From Brachypodium distachyon (taxonomy: Eukaryota > Streptophyta > Magnoliopsida > Poales > Poaceae): a stretch of 64,000 bases of DNA. Below are positions 21,387-33,003 of this stretch, piece by piece; position 1 is the first letter of the stretch, and every line of letters starts with the position of its first letter. Below the pieces are notes generated by a model. The model made no database searches and was not told where the DNA came from. It saw only the letters and a list, made by a program, of their open reading frames with translations. The stretch lies in assembly GCF_000005505.3 (NCBI RefSeq), contig NC_016133.3, positions 9,362,001 to 9,426,000 of the forward strand, written 5' to 3'. Position numbers and translations under genes: made by a program.

Positions 21387-22714
21387 TGAAGGGGCGCGTA
21401 GAGATAAACAAAAAACTTTTCCTACGCGAACTCCCAAGATCTAGCCGAGGTAGAAGGCCACGAGGATTACCACTAGACGCGCAGTTGCGGATTATCGATG
21501 CGGCGCCTTGATGCAGTGCAGTCCCTCGATCCGATCCAGCCGATCCAATCCCGCGATCGTCGAAGTGCTGAACGTACAGCACCTCTGCCGGTATCCACAC
21601 GTGCGAGGAGGAGCTCCGGCGGCGGACTGCTAGGTCCGGTGCGACGGTTGAACTGAATCGGGCTAGGGTTCTCAACGCATGAGAGTGGAAAAACCGTGCC
21701 CCTTAGGCATCCCACGCCCCTGCTTATATATCGAGTGGAAGTGGGCTCCAAGCCTTGTGGCCCATCCACCCTGCGAGTCCAACTCGCATTGTCAGCCCAA
21801 TTCCAGTTCGGGTCCAACCCGACCAAATATTTGCTCCCGCTCTTAAGTGTGTGACCCCGCAGGCTCATGGCGACTTGGACACGATTGGAGTCCGACTCAC
21901 AATCGATCAATCGGTAGCGGCTCCTAGCAGAACGTGCCGACTCCCAAGTACCATCGAGTCATGACGACGTACCTTCCAATGTGACATACGTCTTAGTCCC
22001 TTTTGCCTCACGATATACCTTGTCGAACTATAGGCGATTAATCGTCATCCCTTTAATAGTTCAACTCTCTTCTCGATCCGTGATATACGATTCATCCGAC
22101 TAACTCTTAGTCGATCGACCCGGTTAACAGTTAACCAAGTCGCGCATGGCCATGCTTCCCGAATCATATCACTCGAGAGGGCCCAGAGAATATCTCTCCA
22201 GTCGGAGGGGCAAAATCCCATCTTGGTTATCCACATCACACAGCTTGATTCTCAGTCAACCCGAACTCTGCCTTTATAACTGCCCTGTTACGGAACGACG
22301 TTTGACAGAACCTAAGTTGGTGATCCACAACTCGGATTGTGCGATAACCTCAGGTCTAAGGATTACATTGATTGAGACATGCAAATGACGACCTACTCGT
22401 TGCATCTCAATATGGGTCAGTCCGACTCGCTAAACTCTTTAGCCGAGTCCGTGTAAGCTGGAATGACATCACCATGCCCATGACAAGTGGAACCGAGTCA
22501 TCAGCCAACTTTCACATTAGTCTAGGTTATGTGTCCAGCACAACCTCAATGACTAAGGACAATTTAGTATGAACAACATGAATACATAGTTCCACAATCA
22601 AATCACATATTCAATGATACATATCAGATGTTCAAACAAGGACAACTTAATAATATTTATGAATACATTGGGAATTACATCATACATGATTGCCTCTAGG
22701 GCATATTCCCAACA
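21387..22714 (-). repeat. 3' LTR of the full-length copia
   Basis: 1328 bp. It differs from the 5' LTR by one visible base (near 21580, G here versus A in the other copy). The TATA box lies at about 21725-21730 on the minus strand. Confidence 0.92.
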
Positions 22715-22726
22715 GTCTCCCACTTG
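22715..22726 (-). other. Polypurine tract of the full-length copia
   Basis: Immediately inside the 3' LTR the minus strand reads CAAGTGGGAGAC, the primer for plus-strand DNA synthesis. Confidence 0.75.
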
Positions 22727-22749
22727 CACTAGAGTCAATCATCTTGACA

Positions 22750-25700
22750 TCATATGTCTAGACATCTAATGCCCATACCTCTCATGTGCGCCTCATGCTT
22801 AGGCTGTGGTAGCGCCTTTGTCAACGGATCTGCAATGTTTGCATCCGTGTGTACCTTGCATAACTTGATATCACCTTGTTCGACGAACTGGCGAATGAGG
22901 TGGTAACGCATGAGTATATGTTTGTTCTTCTGGTGTTGTCTAGGTTCCTTGGCTTGTGCGATAGCACCATTGTTGTCACAATATACGTCCAATGAATTGG
23001 ACGCGCCCTGAACCACACCAAGATCAATCAGGAGATTCCTGATCCAAACGGCTTCCTTTGCTGCCTCTGAGGCAGCAATATACTCAGCCTCTGTTGTAGA
23101 CGCAGACACAATATCTTGCTTGGAACTCTTCCAGCTCACAGCCCCTCCGTTCATCACAAACACATATCCAGATTGCGAACGAGAATCATCTGAGTCGGTG
23201 AGATAACTCGCATCCGTGTAACCCTTTACACTGAGTTCATCCTCACCTCCATAAACTAGGAACATTTCCTTAGTCCTTCTCAAGTACTTAAGGATGTTTT
23301 TAACTGCTACCCAGTGGCTTTCGCCAGGGTCAGCCTGGTATCTGCTTGTTGCACTTAGAGCATAGGAAACATCAGGCCTAGTACAAATCATGGCATACAT
23401 GATGGATCCGACTGCCGAAGCATACGGGATCGCACTCATCCGATTTCGCTCATCAGTTGTCGAAGGACACTGAGTCTTGCTAAGCTTTACACCATGGGAC
23501 ATCGGTAAGAATCCCTTCTTAGACGATTCCATGTTGAATTTCTTCAACACTTTGTCCAAATATGTACTTTGACTCAATCCAATGAGCCGCCTAGATCTAT
23601 CTCTATAGATCCTGATTCCCAGTATGTAAGTTGCCTCACCCAAATCTTTCATTGCGAAACTCCTTTCCAATAATTCTTTGGTTTCTTGCAACATCAGGAC
23701 ATCATTTCCCATCAATAATATGTCGTCCACATATAAGATTAGAAAATTTACTTTGCTCCCACTAAACTTCTTGTACAAACAAGAATCATGATCGCTCTTG
23801 ATAAAGCCAAACGATTTGACTACCTCATCAAAGCGAATGTTCCAACTCCGAGATGCTTGCTTCAGTCCATAAATGGATTTCTGAAGTTTGCATACCTTGT
23901 CAGCGTTAGCCGGATCGACAAAACCTTCGGGCTGTATCATATACACGTCCTCAGTTAAATTTCCATTGAGGAAAGCCGTCTTGACATCCATCTGCCATAT
24001 CTCATAGTCGAAATAGGCTGCTATAGCTAACATGATCCGAACCGACTTAAGCATCGCTACGGGCGAGAAGGTCTCGTCGTACTCAACTCCTTGAACCTGT
24101 CGGAACCCCTTCGCGACAAGTCGTGCTTTATAGACAGAAACATTTCCATCCATGTCAGTTTTCTTCTCAAAGACCCATTTGCTCTCGACGGGTCTTGCAC
24201 CGTCTGGCAGATCAACCAAGGTCCAAACTTGATTTTCATCCATGGACTTTAACTCAGATCTCATGGCTCCAAGCCATGACTCAGAATCAGATCCCACCAT
24301 CGCTTCCGAATAAGTTGTCGGCTCATCACTGTCTAACAGTAATACTTCACGAGCACTTTGCAATCTAGCAGATCTCCGTGGTTCCGGTGCTTTTGCCGGC
24401 ATAGATACCACGACCGGCTCAGCCTCCAAGACTGTAGCCGACTCGCCTCTAGCAGGTTCCTCCAAAATTTCTTCGAGTTGCACTGTGCTCCCACTGACTC
24501 CCCGACTGAGAAACTCTTTCTCAAGGAAGACACCGTTCCGAGCGACAAACACTTTGCCCTCTTCTCGGTTGTAGAAGTAGTACCCTAAGGTTTCCCTTGG
24601 ATACCCCACGAAAATACACTTATCCGACTTGGCCGTGAGCTTGTCCGACTGAAGTCGCTTGACGAATGCTTCACAGCCCCAAATCTTAAGAAAAGACAAA
24701 CTCGGCCTTTTGCCAGTCCACATCTCATGCGGTGTCTTCTCTACCGATTTCGATGGTACTCTGTTTAGTGTGAACGCTGCAGTTTCTAGACAATATCCCC
24801 AAAATGACAAAGGTAGATCTGTTCGACTCATCATTGATCGTACCATGTCCAACAAGGTCCGATTCCGCCGTTCTGATACACCGTTCCTCTGCGGCGTACC
24901 CGGTGGAGTGAGCTGAGGAACTATTCCACAACTCTTTAGATGGTCATCAAACTCATGGCTCATGTACTCGCCTCCACGGTCCGACCGTAGAAACTTTATT
25001 TTCTTGTCGAGTTGATTTTGTACCTCACTCTGGAATTCCTTGAATTTCTCAAAGGCTTCCGACTTGTGTTTCATTAAATAGACATATCCATATCTACTCA
25101 AATCATCAGTGAAGGTAATGAAGTACTCATAACCACCTCTGGCTGTCGTGCTCATTGGGCCACATACATCACTATGTATTAGTTCCAACAAGTCGGACGC
25201 CCTTTCACAACTCCTTGCAAAAGGCGTCTTGGTCATTTTGCCGAGTAGGCATGACTCGCATGTCTCGAACGACTCCAAGTCGAACGAAGTTAAAAGTCCA
25301 TCATCATGGAGCTTCTTCATGCGCTTCCAACTTATATGACCAAGCCGACAGTGCCAAAAGCAAGTCATATTCAGATCATTTGGTTTTAACCTTTTCACAT
25401 TTATGTTATAGACTGATTCACTATCAAGATTCAAAATAAATAACCCGTCCTGGACGGGTGCAAAGCCGTGAAACATATCTTTCAAATATAAAGAACAACC
25501 ATTATTCTTAATATTCGACTCATAACCTTGTCTCATTAAACATGAGGCAGAAATAATGTTTCGACTAAGCACCGGAACATAATAACAATTATTCAGCTCC
25601 ATTAAGAATCCTGAAGGTAAATGAAGTTGCATCGTGCCGACTTCCAACGCAGCGACTCTCGCTTTGTTGCCGACTCGAATATCAACCTCGCCTCTTGCCA

Positions 25701-26691
25701 CGCTCCTAGTTCTTACCAGCCCCTGCAACGAGTTGCAGATGTGAATTACTGATCCGGTATCATATACCCATGAACTGTTAGGTGCATCAGCAAGATAAAT
25801 GTCTATAACATTACAAACAAGCGTACCTGAGTTAGAAGTCCCACTTCCACTCTTGGCTTTGTCAGCCAAAAACTTGCTGCAGTTCCTCTTCCAGTGCCCA
25901 TCCGTCTTGCAATAGAAGCAAGTGGATCCAGCTGCAGGAGACGGCTTAGTCCCTGAGGCAGCGCTCGGGACAGAGTCCTGAGTTTTGCCTCCTGACTTAG
26001 CGTTCTTCTTCTTAGTCCAAGAACCCTTCTTGAACTTAGCCTTATTCTGCACCATCAACACTTGACTGGTGCCTTTCTTGAGGTCAGCCTCTGCTGTCTT
26101 GAGCATCCCATGTAGTTCAGTGAGCTTCTTATCCATACCATGCATGTGATAGTTCGAGATGAACGGAGCATATGCACTAGGAAGAGAGTTCAGAACTATA
26201 TCTGTAGCGAACTCATCGCTTATGGGAAAACCCAGCCTATCCAAAGACTGCACGTAACCAGTCATCTTGATCACGTGCGGACTCAGTGGATCACCGTCTT
26301 TGAGCTTACAGCCAAGCAAAGCTTGAGAGACTTGATACCTCTCGGTCTTTGCCTGAGCCTGGAACATACTTTTGAGGCTTTCGATCATATCGTAGGCCTC
26401 AACATTCTCGAACTGCTGCTGCAAGTCCGGTTCCATGTGTGCAAGCATAAGACAGCTAATTTCCGTAGACTCATCTCTAGCCTTACGGTGGGCATTCATG
26501 ACAGCGACTGTCGCATCTTCATCAGGCTCATCTGGAAGTGGAGTGTCTAGAACATGGTCCTTCTTTTCTTGCTTGAGGACTATCCTCAGATTACGATACC
26601 AGTTGGTGAAATTAGTTCCATTAAGTTTATCTTTCTCTAGGATCGACCTCAACGCAAAAGTGGACAAATGAGGAAGGTTGCTAGGTGCCAT
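22750..26691 (-). CDS. Copia gag-pol polyprotein, uninterrupted
   Basis: One frame of 1313 codons. I take ATG at 26691 (MAPSNLPHLS) because the codons upstream in the same frame begin at a GTG. Order: gag (about 1-250), zinc knuckle CFYCKTDGHWKRNC, aspartic protease at VYDTGS, the pre-integrase HHCC region (WHCRLGH ... CESCLLGK), integrase core with DVCGP, FTDDLSRYGY and the Glu in GVSERRNR, then reverse transcriptase with AFLNGNL and the YVDD active site, and RNase H with YTDASYLTDSDDSRSQSGY and TEAEYIAASEAA. No stop or frameshift interrupts it. The protein makes particles, copies the RNA and integrates the DNA. With near-identical LTRs this could be an active copy. Confidence 0.94.
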   Translation of the reverse strand: MAPSNLPHLSTFALRSILEKDKLNGTNFTNWYRNLRIVLKQEKKDHVLDTPLPDEPDEDATVAVMNAHRKARDESTEISCLMLAHMEPDLQQQFENVEAYDMIESLKSMFQAQAKTERYQVSQALLGCKLKDGDPLSPHVIKMTGYVQSLDRLGFPISDEFATDIVLNSLPSAYAPFISNYHMHGMDKKLTELHGMLKTAEADLKKGTSQVLMVQNKAKFKKGSWTKKKNAKSGGKTQDSVPSAASGTKPSPAAGSTCFYCKTDGHWKRNCSKFLADKAKSGSGTSNSGTLVCNVIDIYLADAPNSSWVYDTGSVIHICNSLQGLVRTRSVARGEVDIRVGNKARVAALEVGTMQLHLPSGFLMELNNCYYVPVLSRNIISASCLMRQGYESNIKNNGCSLYLKDMFHGFAPVQDGLFILNLDSESVYNINVKRLKPNDLNMTCFWHCRLGHISWKRMKKLHDDGLLTSFDLESFETCESCLLGKMTKTPFARSCERASDLLELIHSDVCGPMSTTARGGYEYFITFTDDLSRYGYVYLMKHKSEAFEKFKEFQSEVQNQLDKKIKFLRSDRGGEYMSHEFDDHLKSCGIVPQLTPPGTPQRNGVSERRNRTLLDMVRSMMSRTDLPLSFWGYCLETAAFTLNRVPSKSVEKTPHEMWTGKRPSLSFLKIWGCEAFVKRLQSDKLTAKSDKCIFVGYPRETLGYYFYNREEGKVFVARNGVFLEKEFLSRGVSGSTVQLEEILEEPARGESATVLEAEPVVVSMPAKAPEPRRSARLQSAREVLLLDSDEPTTYSEAMVGSDSESWLGAMRSELKSMDENQVWTLVDLPDGARPVESKWVFEKKTDMDGNVSVYKARLVAKGFRQVQGVEYDETFSPVAMLKSVRIMLAIAAYFDYEIWQMDVKTAFLNGNLTEDVYMIQPEGFVDPANADKVCKLQKSIYGLKQASRSWNIRFDEVVKSFGFIKSDHDSCLYKKFSGSKVNFLILYVDDILLMGNDVLMLQETKELLERSFAMKDLGEATYILGIRIYRDRSRRLIGLSQSTYLDKVLKKFNMESSKKGFLPMSHGVKLSKTQCPSTTDERNRMSAIPYASAVGSIMYAMICTRPDVSYALSATSRYQADPGESHWVAVKNILKYLRRTKEMFLVYGGEDELSVKGYTDASYLTDSDDSRSQSGYVFVMNGGAVSWKSSKQDIVSASTTEAEYIAASEAAKEAVWIRNLLIDLGVVQGASNSLDVYCDNNGAIAQAKEPRQHQKNKHILMRYHLIRQFVEQGDIKLCKVHTDANIADPLTKALPQPKHEAHMRGMGIRCLDI

Positions 26692-28000
26692 TGATCTACA
26701 ACAGAAAATATGCAAAAACACTTAAGACATGTATTCATAAAAGAGCAGGAATATTAAACGCTTTAATACTTATGCTCCCACTAGAACCAACATCTCTCCA
26801 ATGGTTACTAAGTGATTCAGGATCCTAAATAAGCAAAACGACTAGTGAGCTTTAGCATCACCGCTAGCCGCCAAGTGATCTAGGTAGGCAACACCTTGCC
26901 AATCGCATCTCATACGACTCCTGTTAGTCGGGTGGCATCACATGCCCCGGCTCCCGACCTACCTCGCCCCGAGCCCCACAACCGTTGTGATGGACTCGTC
27001 TAGCTTACCAAGTGCTTCCGCTGTAAGAGTCCGACTCAAACCCACCTAGTTGGAAAGAATTGGTAGCACCTCAATTTCATGAGCCCACTACCAAGAATGT
27101 CCAACTTGTGATGGTGCAGCACTTGGCGGGGCGACCGACTAGACCTTCTTTGAGAGATTTAAACTACCAACTATCTAATAGAGGTAAAACTGAGACATAA
27201 CAATAACACAAATAAAGCAATTATAATGTGAAATGGTATGGCTCTCTTCATGGTGATCTCCATCTCCACAAAGCTTGTAAGTAGACTCGTGCCAATTCTT
27301 GTCACGTGCCGCCTTACTCCATGTCGCCGACTTGTACATCGGATTGCATGTCCTCCAGGTTCTCCAAGTAGCTACACTAGCTAGTGAACGGAAATTACAT
27401 GGAAAATTCGACACGCAGGTCGTTATACAATAAATGACAGCACCTAGGCTCCAGCCGGCTGACAAAAAACGTGACACGCAGATCACGTATGGATTACACA
27501 CATCACATGCACATAAGCCATACCATTCACAACATCCTGCAAAACAAGTTATGCATAGAAACGATATCTATCGGCGTTGTGAATCTCGCAACGACATCTA
27601 AGGCGCTACGACAGGGCGAAGCCGGCGGTCCCGACGATTTTGGAAAACGCAGATCAAATCTGCATTCCGATCATGGATTTCTTCATCGGATAAAACAATT
27701 TTACCCAGATCCGATCTGTGTTCCGATTCGACCAAACTCTTTGATCTTCGATCACCGCAAGTGGATTTACGTGTCACAGTATACCCCGATGGCGGAAACC
27801 GACCGGTAGGGGTATGTCGTTCCATGACCTTAGCAGTATGATCACGGACAACAGATCATCCATATCCCCGAGTATGATTGATCCAATCAACCTTGTACAA
27901 AACCGATCTATCTCATAGACCGACCACCAAAACAGCAACTAGATCCAATCTAATGCCTACTGCATATCACATATGCGCGATCAAGGGCCTAATACCAGAA
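26692..28000 (-). other. Leader of the copia element between primer site and gag
   Basis: About 1.3 kb without a conserved frame. Long leaders with packaging signals are usual in Triticeae copia elements, and I see no separate gene here. Confidence 0.6.
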
Positions 28001-28018
28001 GCTACCGCTCTGATACCA
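28001..28018 (-). other. Primer-binding site (initiator tRNA-Met type)
   Basis: On the minus strand, one base after the 5' LTR, TGGTATCAGAGCGGTAGC matches the complement of the initiator tRNA-Met 3' end over its first twelve bases, the standard primer for plant copia elements. Confidence 0.88.
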
Positions 28019-28019
28019 C

Positions 28020-29347
28020 TGAAGGGGCGCGTAGAGATAAACAAAAAACTTTTCCTACGCGAACTCCCAAGATCTAGCCGAGGTAGAAGGCCACGAGGAT
28101 TACCACTAGACGCGCAGTTGCGGATTATCGATGCGGCGCCTTGATGCAGTGCAGTCCCTCGATCCGATCCAGCCGATCCAATCCCGCGATCGTCGAAGTG
28201 CTGAACGTACAACACCTCTGCCGGTATCCACACGTGCGAGGAGGAGCTCCGGCGGCGGACTGCTAGGTCCGGTGCGACGGTTGAACTGAATCGGGCTAGG
28301 GTTCTCAACGCATGAGAGTGGAAAAACCGTGCCCCTTAGGCATCCCACGCCCCTGCTTATATATCGAGTGGAAGTGGGCTCCAAGCCTTGTGGCCCATCC
28401 ACCCTGCGAGTCCAACTCGCATTGTCAGCCCAATTCCAGTTCGGGTCCAACCCGACCAAATATTTGCTCCCGCTCTTAAGTGTGTGACCCCGCAGGCTCA
28501 TGGCGACTTGGACACGATTGGAGTCCGACTCACAATCGATCAATCGGTAGCGGCTCCTAGCAGAACGTGCCGACTCCCAAGTACCATCGAGTCATGACGA
28601 CGTACCTTCCAATGTGACATACGTCTTAGTCCCTTTTGCCTCACGATATACCTTGTCGAACTATAGGCGATTAATCGTCATCCCTTTAATAGTTCAACTC
28701 TCTTCTCGATCCGTGATATACGATTCATCCGACTAACTCTTAGTCGATCGACCCGGTTAACAGTTAACCAAGTCGCGCATGGCCATGCTTCCCGAATCAT
28801 ATCACTCGAGAGGGCCCAGAGAATATCTCTCCAGTCGGAGGGGCAAAATCCCATCTTGGTTATCCACATCACACAGCTTGATTCTCAGTCAACCCGAACT
28901 CTGCCTTTATAACTGCCCTGTTACGGAACGACGTTTGACAGAACCTAAGTTGGTGATCCACAACTCGGATTGTGCGATAACCTCAGGTCTAAGGATTACA
29001 TTGATTGAGACATGCAAATGACGACCTACTCGTTGCATCTCAATATGGGTCAGTCCGACTCGCTAAACTCTTTAGCCGAGTCCGTGTAAGCTGGAATGAC
29101 ATCACCATGCCCATGACAAGTGGAACCGAGTCATCAGCCAACTTTCACATTAGTCTAGGTTATGTGTCCAGCACAACCTCAATGACTAAGGACAATTTAG
29201 TATGAACAACATGAATACATAGTTCCACAATCAAATCACATATTCAATGATACATATCAGATGTTCAAACAAGGACAACTTAATAATATTTATGAATACA
29301 TTGGGAATTACATCATACATGATTGCCTCTAGGGCATATTCCCAACA
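28020..29347 (-). repeat. 5' LTR of the full-length copia, with promoter
   Basis: 1328 bp, essentially identical to the 3' LTR. A TATATAAG box on the minus strand at about 28356-28363 is the likely promoter for the genomic RNA. Confidence 0.92.
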
Positions 29348-29502
29348 GGGGGGGGGGGGGGCGAGGGGCGAGTGGAGATGCTCTAACATGCAAAGTGTTC
29401 ATATCATTAAGTTGATTACTAAACACAATATGCCAAATGCCCACATCATCAAGTTGTTCCCACTAAACCACATCATATGCATGCAAAGTGTCACGTCACC
29501 AT

Positions 29503-30326
29503 CCTAGTTTTAAAAACCGACTGAACTGGCGGTTGGATCGGGAAAAACTAGAACCAACGACTCTACCGGTCTGTTAACCGGAAAAGACCGTCCAACAAAC
29601 TGAACCAGAAAGAATCCGATCGAACCGGGGTTTTTGCTTCTCCCCAATTCTATAAATAGCGTTAAACTGGACCGAGAGAATATCTGGTGCTCCCACCCCT
29701 TTGGGTGCTACCCTGCTACCTGCGCACGGTAGCACCCTTAAAAAGTTTCAAAAACTTCAAAATAAATCAGGTGAGTTCATAAAGCTATGTTGTCATAAAA
29801 TTTCATCTCTAAATTCATTATGCACAGAGAGAAACAAAAAAGACAAATGCAAACATGAATAGTGTAAGAAATTTGTGTTTTGTCTTTTTGCGACCTAGTC
29901 ACATATGAAATTTTCTTTTTTTGTTTCTCTATGCTATAATGAATTTGTATTTGAAACTTTGTGACATGGTAGACACATATCTTATGAACGCACTCAATTT
30001 ATTTTAAATTTTGAAAACTTCTTAGGGGTGCTACCGTGTGTTGGTAGTACAGTAACATCTAAAGGGTTGGGAGCACATGATATCTTCTCAAACCGGACCG
30101 ACCCTCTAATGCTGAAATACTCCCGCATGCACTAACCACCAGCCCACACCTTGTTCTATGCTAAATGAAGGAACCAATCTTACTTATCTTTTTATTTCAT
30201 TACTAAATTAATTCTTATTTAGTAATTTCACGTTCAGCTATTGAATCGAGTGAACCACAACTGGACCGGTGAACCAGTAAACCGTTAGCCTTATCTGTTC
30301 GTCACCGGTGTGGTTTTAAAACTAGG
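29503..30326. mobile_element. hAT-like element with 8-bp target duplication
   Basis: The left end CCTAGTTTTAAAAACCG and the right end, which ends GGTTTTAAAACTAGG, are inverted. The flanks GTCACCAT (29495-29502) and ATCACCAT (30327-30334) agree at seven of eight bases, consistent with hAT. The interior has repeated CCGGTTNAACCGG-like motifs and no coding frame. It is interrupted by a smaller MITE (29674-30089). Confidence 0.65.
29674..30089. mobile_element. MITE nested in the hAT-like element
   Basis: The left end GAGAATATCTGGTGCTCCCA and right end TGGGAGCACATGATATCTTC are imperfect inverted repeats, with further pairing between CTTTGGGTGCTACC and its partner near 30030-30065. The surrounding GGACCG motifs belong to the host element. 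Superfamily uncertain, possibly Mutator-type. Confidence 0.6.
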
Positions 30327-30334
30327 ATCACCAT

Positions 30335-32403
30335 ACACTGATACACATCATATGTTGCAACCCCGCTAGCAATTCATTTTAGTGGCTCATTCGACGATTT
30401 CATCATATTAACATCATCTGTTCCTAACACCATGTCCAGATGTGCAAACAGACCACAGAAAATCATCTACTCAGTAGTATCATCTGTGTGTCTGACCGGC
30501 CAGCCAGGAGCCCAGGAAACGAACCAGGGTGGGAACCTCAATCCGTCCGAAAAAACCCGTCAGTTCTCTGAGCTGCGCCCGACCTACCGGAGCCGGGCCG
30601 CATAGGCCATAGGGTTCTCTCGCTGAAGCCACCGTGGTTGCCGCGAATCGACTAACGGAGCACTGCCACCAGCGACGGTGCCCTAACTGCCACCGCCCAG
30701 GCTACCATCCATCGGCTCTCCGCCAACCGCTGGTGGTTGCTACGGTGCTCGCTTAGGAGGAGGAGCATGGAGCAGACATCAAGAGTTAGTAGAAGAGAAG
30801 GAAGGAAGGAATGAGGAAAAAAGAAGAACTCGTATTCAGCAAAATTAGTTGAATTCTTCTCGTATCGCAGGTCCACGCAGCAAAGGTATTTTATCCGTAG
30901 TCGCTAGAGCATTCATTGGTGATTGGAAGGTTAGAACCATTTCTCGGTACTGGAATTAGGGATTTGATAGTTGTGCAACAAGCTTAATCGGAAATGAGTG
31001 ATTTATCGGTTGATCAGATTAATTGGTCACTACATGAGAATGTGGGTCATTGTTTAATTTCGATGTAATTTCTTGGGCTATTAGCTGGATATAATATTAG
31101 TGCATAGATCTTATGGTTAGTGCATGAATCTTATGGCATTGCCATGCCAGGTAGGTGATTTCAATTTATATACCCTTTTGGCCTATTTTTAGTCTTAATT
31201 TAGCTAAAGTCATCGGCGGAGGAGAACATTTTTTTGAGGTAATGCGATTTCGTCACATTTACTATTTTTCTAGGTTTGCAAAATATATTTTAATAAAATT
31301 GATTGTCCACACTTTAGGATGGATTTTTATCTTGTACATCTTATGACATATAGTCTACTGATATTTATGTTAAATATAAATTTTACTCATATTATATGTC
31401 AAATCGACCATAATCAAATGATCGTAATAAAAAATATCAAGTACAACATAGAATATATGGCTACTATTCTGATGCAAATAGTTCTTGAGCGAAGTGAGCA
31501 GATTACCAATAACTTAATTTTTTATGAGTAAATATATAGTTATTTTTACTTCCAAAGATACTTTCATACTTACCGATCTAAAAATATCAAGTAGATATTT
31601 TGCATAATAAACAACGACTTCTCCATACTTCAAGAGATATGCTATCTTATCAACAAAAATTACACGATCTGAAACATGGTCTGTCAAAATCAGAACTCAC
31701 TAAAAGAAAAATACACCACCTGAGCATGATTATCACATCTACTGTTATCAAGTAAGATGATTTTTATATCAACTTTTTTTTACAACATTTCTATATCAAC
31801 TTTCATTAAGTAAGAAATACGATTAAAGGAACGACAGTTAAGACATTAGTGAGCAATCGTACATGCACGACAGTTAAGACATTAGTGAGCAATCGTACAT
31901 GCACATCAACACTAGATAGCCAAAATAACTATAGTACGTGAAGTTGGGTCTCTTGAAGAGCCGGTCTTTGTTCGCCATATCGCCGTCGATTGCGCAAAGG
32001 CACGTTGGAACGCACAAGCACCGCCTCACGCGGGCATCGCCGTCGAAGTGCGCAACAATTGACCAGCCGTCGCTGTCTCCTATGACATTTTTCTCGGACC
32101 CGGTCCAAATGCGTAGCTTGACAAGTCATCGCCAGCGTTGTCTCTATTGATCCAGAGTTAAATTAGTTGAAACTTTGCAGATTTATTTTATACATAGATG
32201 CAAATACAAAGTCGTGCAAACAAATATGCCTCTAACAAGATTTAATAATTTGTCATAGAATTAATTCGAATAGCTAACAATTTGATGCAATGGTTACAGT
32301 ACCTAAAATGAATTTGTCATTCTTTCGTCTACCATGTATTTCTTAAACAGTATCACTAATCCCAGTTTAATACATTGTTTTTGCGTTTTATAAGTTTGTG
32401 AAC
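30335..32403. other. Intergenic, AT-rich, no gene recognised
   Basis: A GC-rich patch at 30480-30770 resembles a gene leader but opens no recognisable frame. A 36-bp tandem duplication (ACGACAGTTAAGACATTAG) lies at 31831 and 31867. Frames at 31929-32150 are short and unassigned. Confidence 0.45.
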
Positions 32404-32769
32404 CAGGATTCAAAAAAGCGCTAAGCGAGCGGTGAGGCATCGCTGAGAGGAATTGAATCTTAAGCGTTCCGTACAGACTTTGTTTATGAGAAGTTGGCGG
32501 GATTCTTGGAGAAAATCAAGGGGAATTGGTGAATTTGAGAGACACTGTTGGTCGCCCAGGAGAAATTGGCGGGATATTTGGTGGGAGTCCATGGGAATAG
32601 GAGAAATTGGTGGGATTCGGTTGCTCGCCCAAATTGACGGAATCCTTGGAGGAAAAAGGCGAATTGGAAAAATTGGAGAGATTCTTGGAGGGAATCAGGC
32701 GGGAGAGAGAGAGAAGCCGTCCCTGCGGCTGAGAATTGTGCTAACGAGGCTTATCAGCTCTAAAGTAGT
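32404..32769. repeat. Purine-rich degenerate short repeats
   Basis: Variants of GGAGAAATTGGCGGGATTCTTGG recur about six times between 32490 and 32700. The resulting 113-codon frame is merely the translated repeat, so I do not call it a gene. Confidence 0.5.
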
Positions 32770-33003
32770 CCCTGTCTGGTTGGGTTGGGTTTAAAACTGT
32801 TTTTTTTCTTTTGGCTTATAAGTCACAAAAACACCTATTTAGGTGTTTTTCCTATATAGGTGATTTTGACTTGGTTTTACTTATACTGTCATCTAAAAAT
32901 ATTAAGTAAAATGTGAAAAGTCAAAGCTGAAAGCATTTAAATAGATACTTTTGTAGCTTAAAACCAAAAGTCAAAAAGCGGTTTTAATTCTAACCAAACA
33001 AGG
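32770..33003. mobile_element. MITE-like inverted-repeat element
   Basis: The left end CCCTGTCTGGTTGGGTT and right end AACCAAACAAGG pair as inverted repeats, and inner AAAACTGTTTTT/AAAAGCGGTTTT and CTTTTGGCTTA/TAAAACCAAAAG continue the pairing. I could not find a clear target duplication, so the exact borders are uncertain. Confidence 0.5.

Larger units (their letters stand above)
21387..29347 (-). mobile_element. Full-length copia retrotransposon, recent insertion
   Basis: Two 1328-bp LTRs (21387-22714 and 28020-29347) bound a 5.3-kb interior on the minus strand. The LTRs start TGTTGGGAATATGCC in element orientation and end CCTTCA. The primer-binding site, polypurine tract, a 1.3-kb leader and one gag-pol frame of 1313 codons are all present. 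The 5-bp duplication is GGGGG, in a G tract on both sides. Order of domains (protease, integrase, reverse transcriptase, RNase H) is that of copia (Pseudoviridae-type) elements; the LTR start resembles the BARE/Angela group but I am not sure of the lineage. All parts needed for autonomous movement seem present. Confidence 0.93.
20562..29383. mobile_element. Small Harbinger-type element, split by a copia retrotransposon
   Basis: The left end GAGCATCTCCAG at 20562 is inverted at the right end (TGGAGATGCTC, ending 29383), and TAA flanks both sides (20559-20561, 29384-29386), as for PIF/Harbinger. Without the copia insertion (21387-29347) it is about 860 bp. It contains a degenerate frame from ATG 20906 (MPPKRYAAPRF...ERPPGMSTAEW) that stops at 21062-21064 after 52 codons. 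I think this is a remnant of a gene-like sequence common in such elements, but cannot name it. The insertion point is a G tract shared by both flanks. Confidence 0.7.

Noticed and set aside
28001..28018. tRNA gene
   Set aside because: The tRNA-Met-like strings here, at 43006 and at 52249 are only 12-18-bp primer-binding sites next to LTRs; no cloverleaf is present.
32453..32794. 113-codon Gly/Ile/Arg-rich frame
   Set aside because: It is the translation of a degenerate purine repeat.
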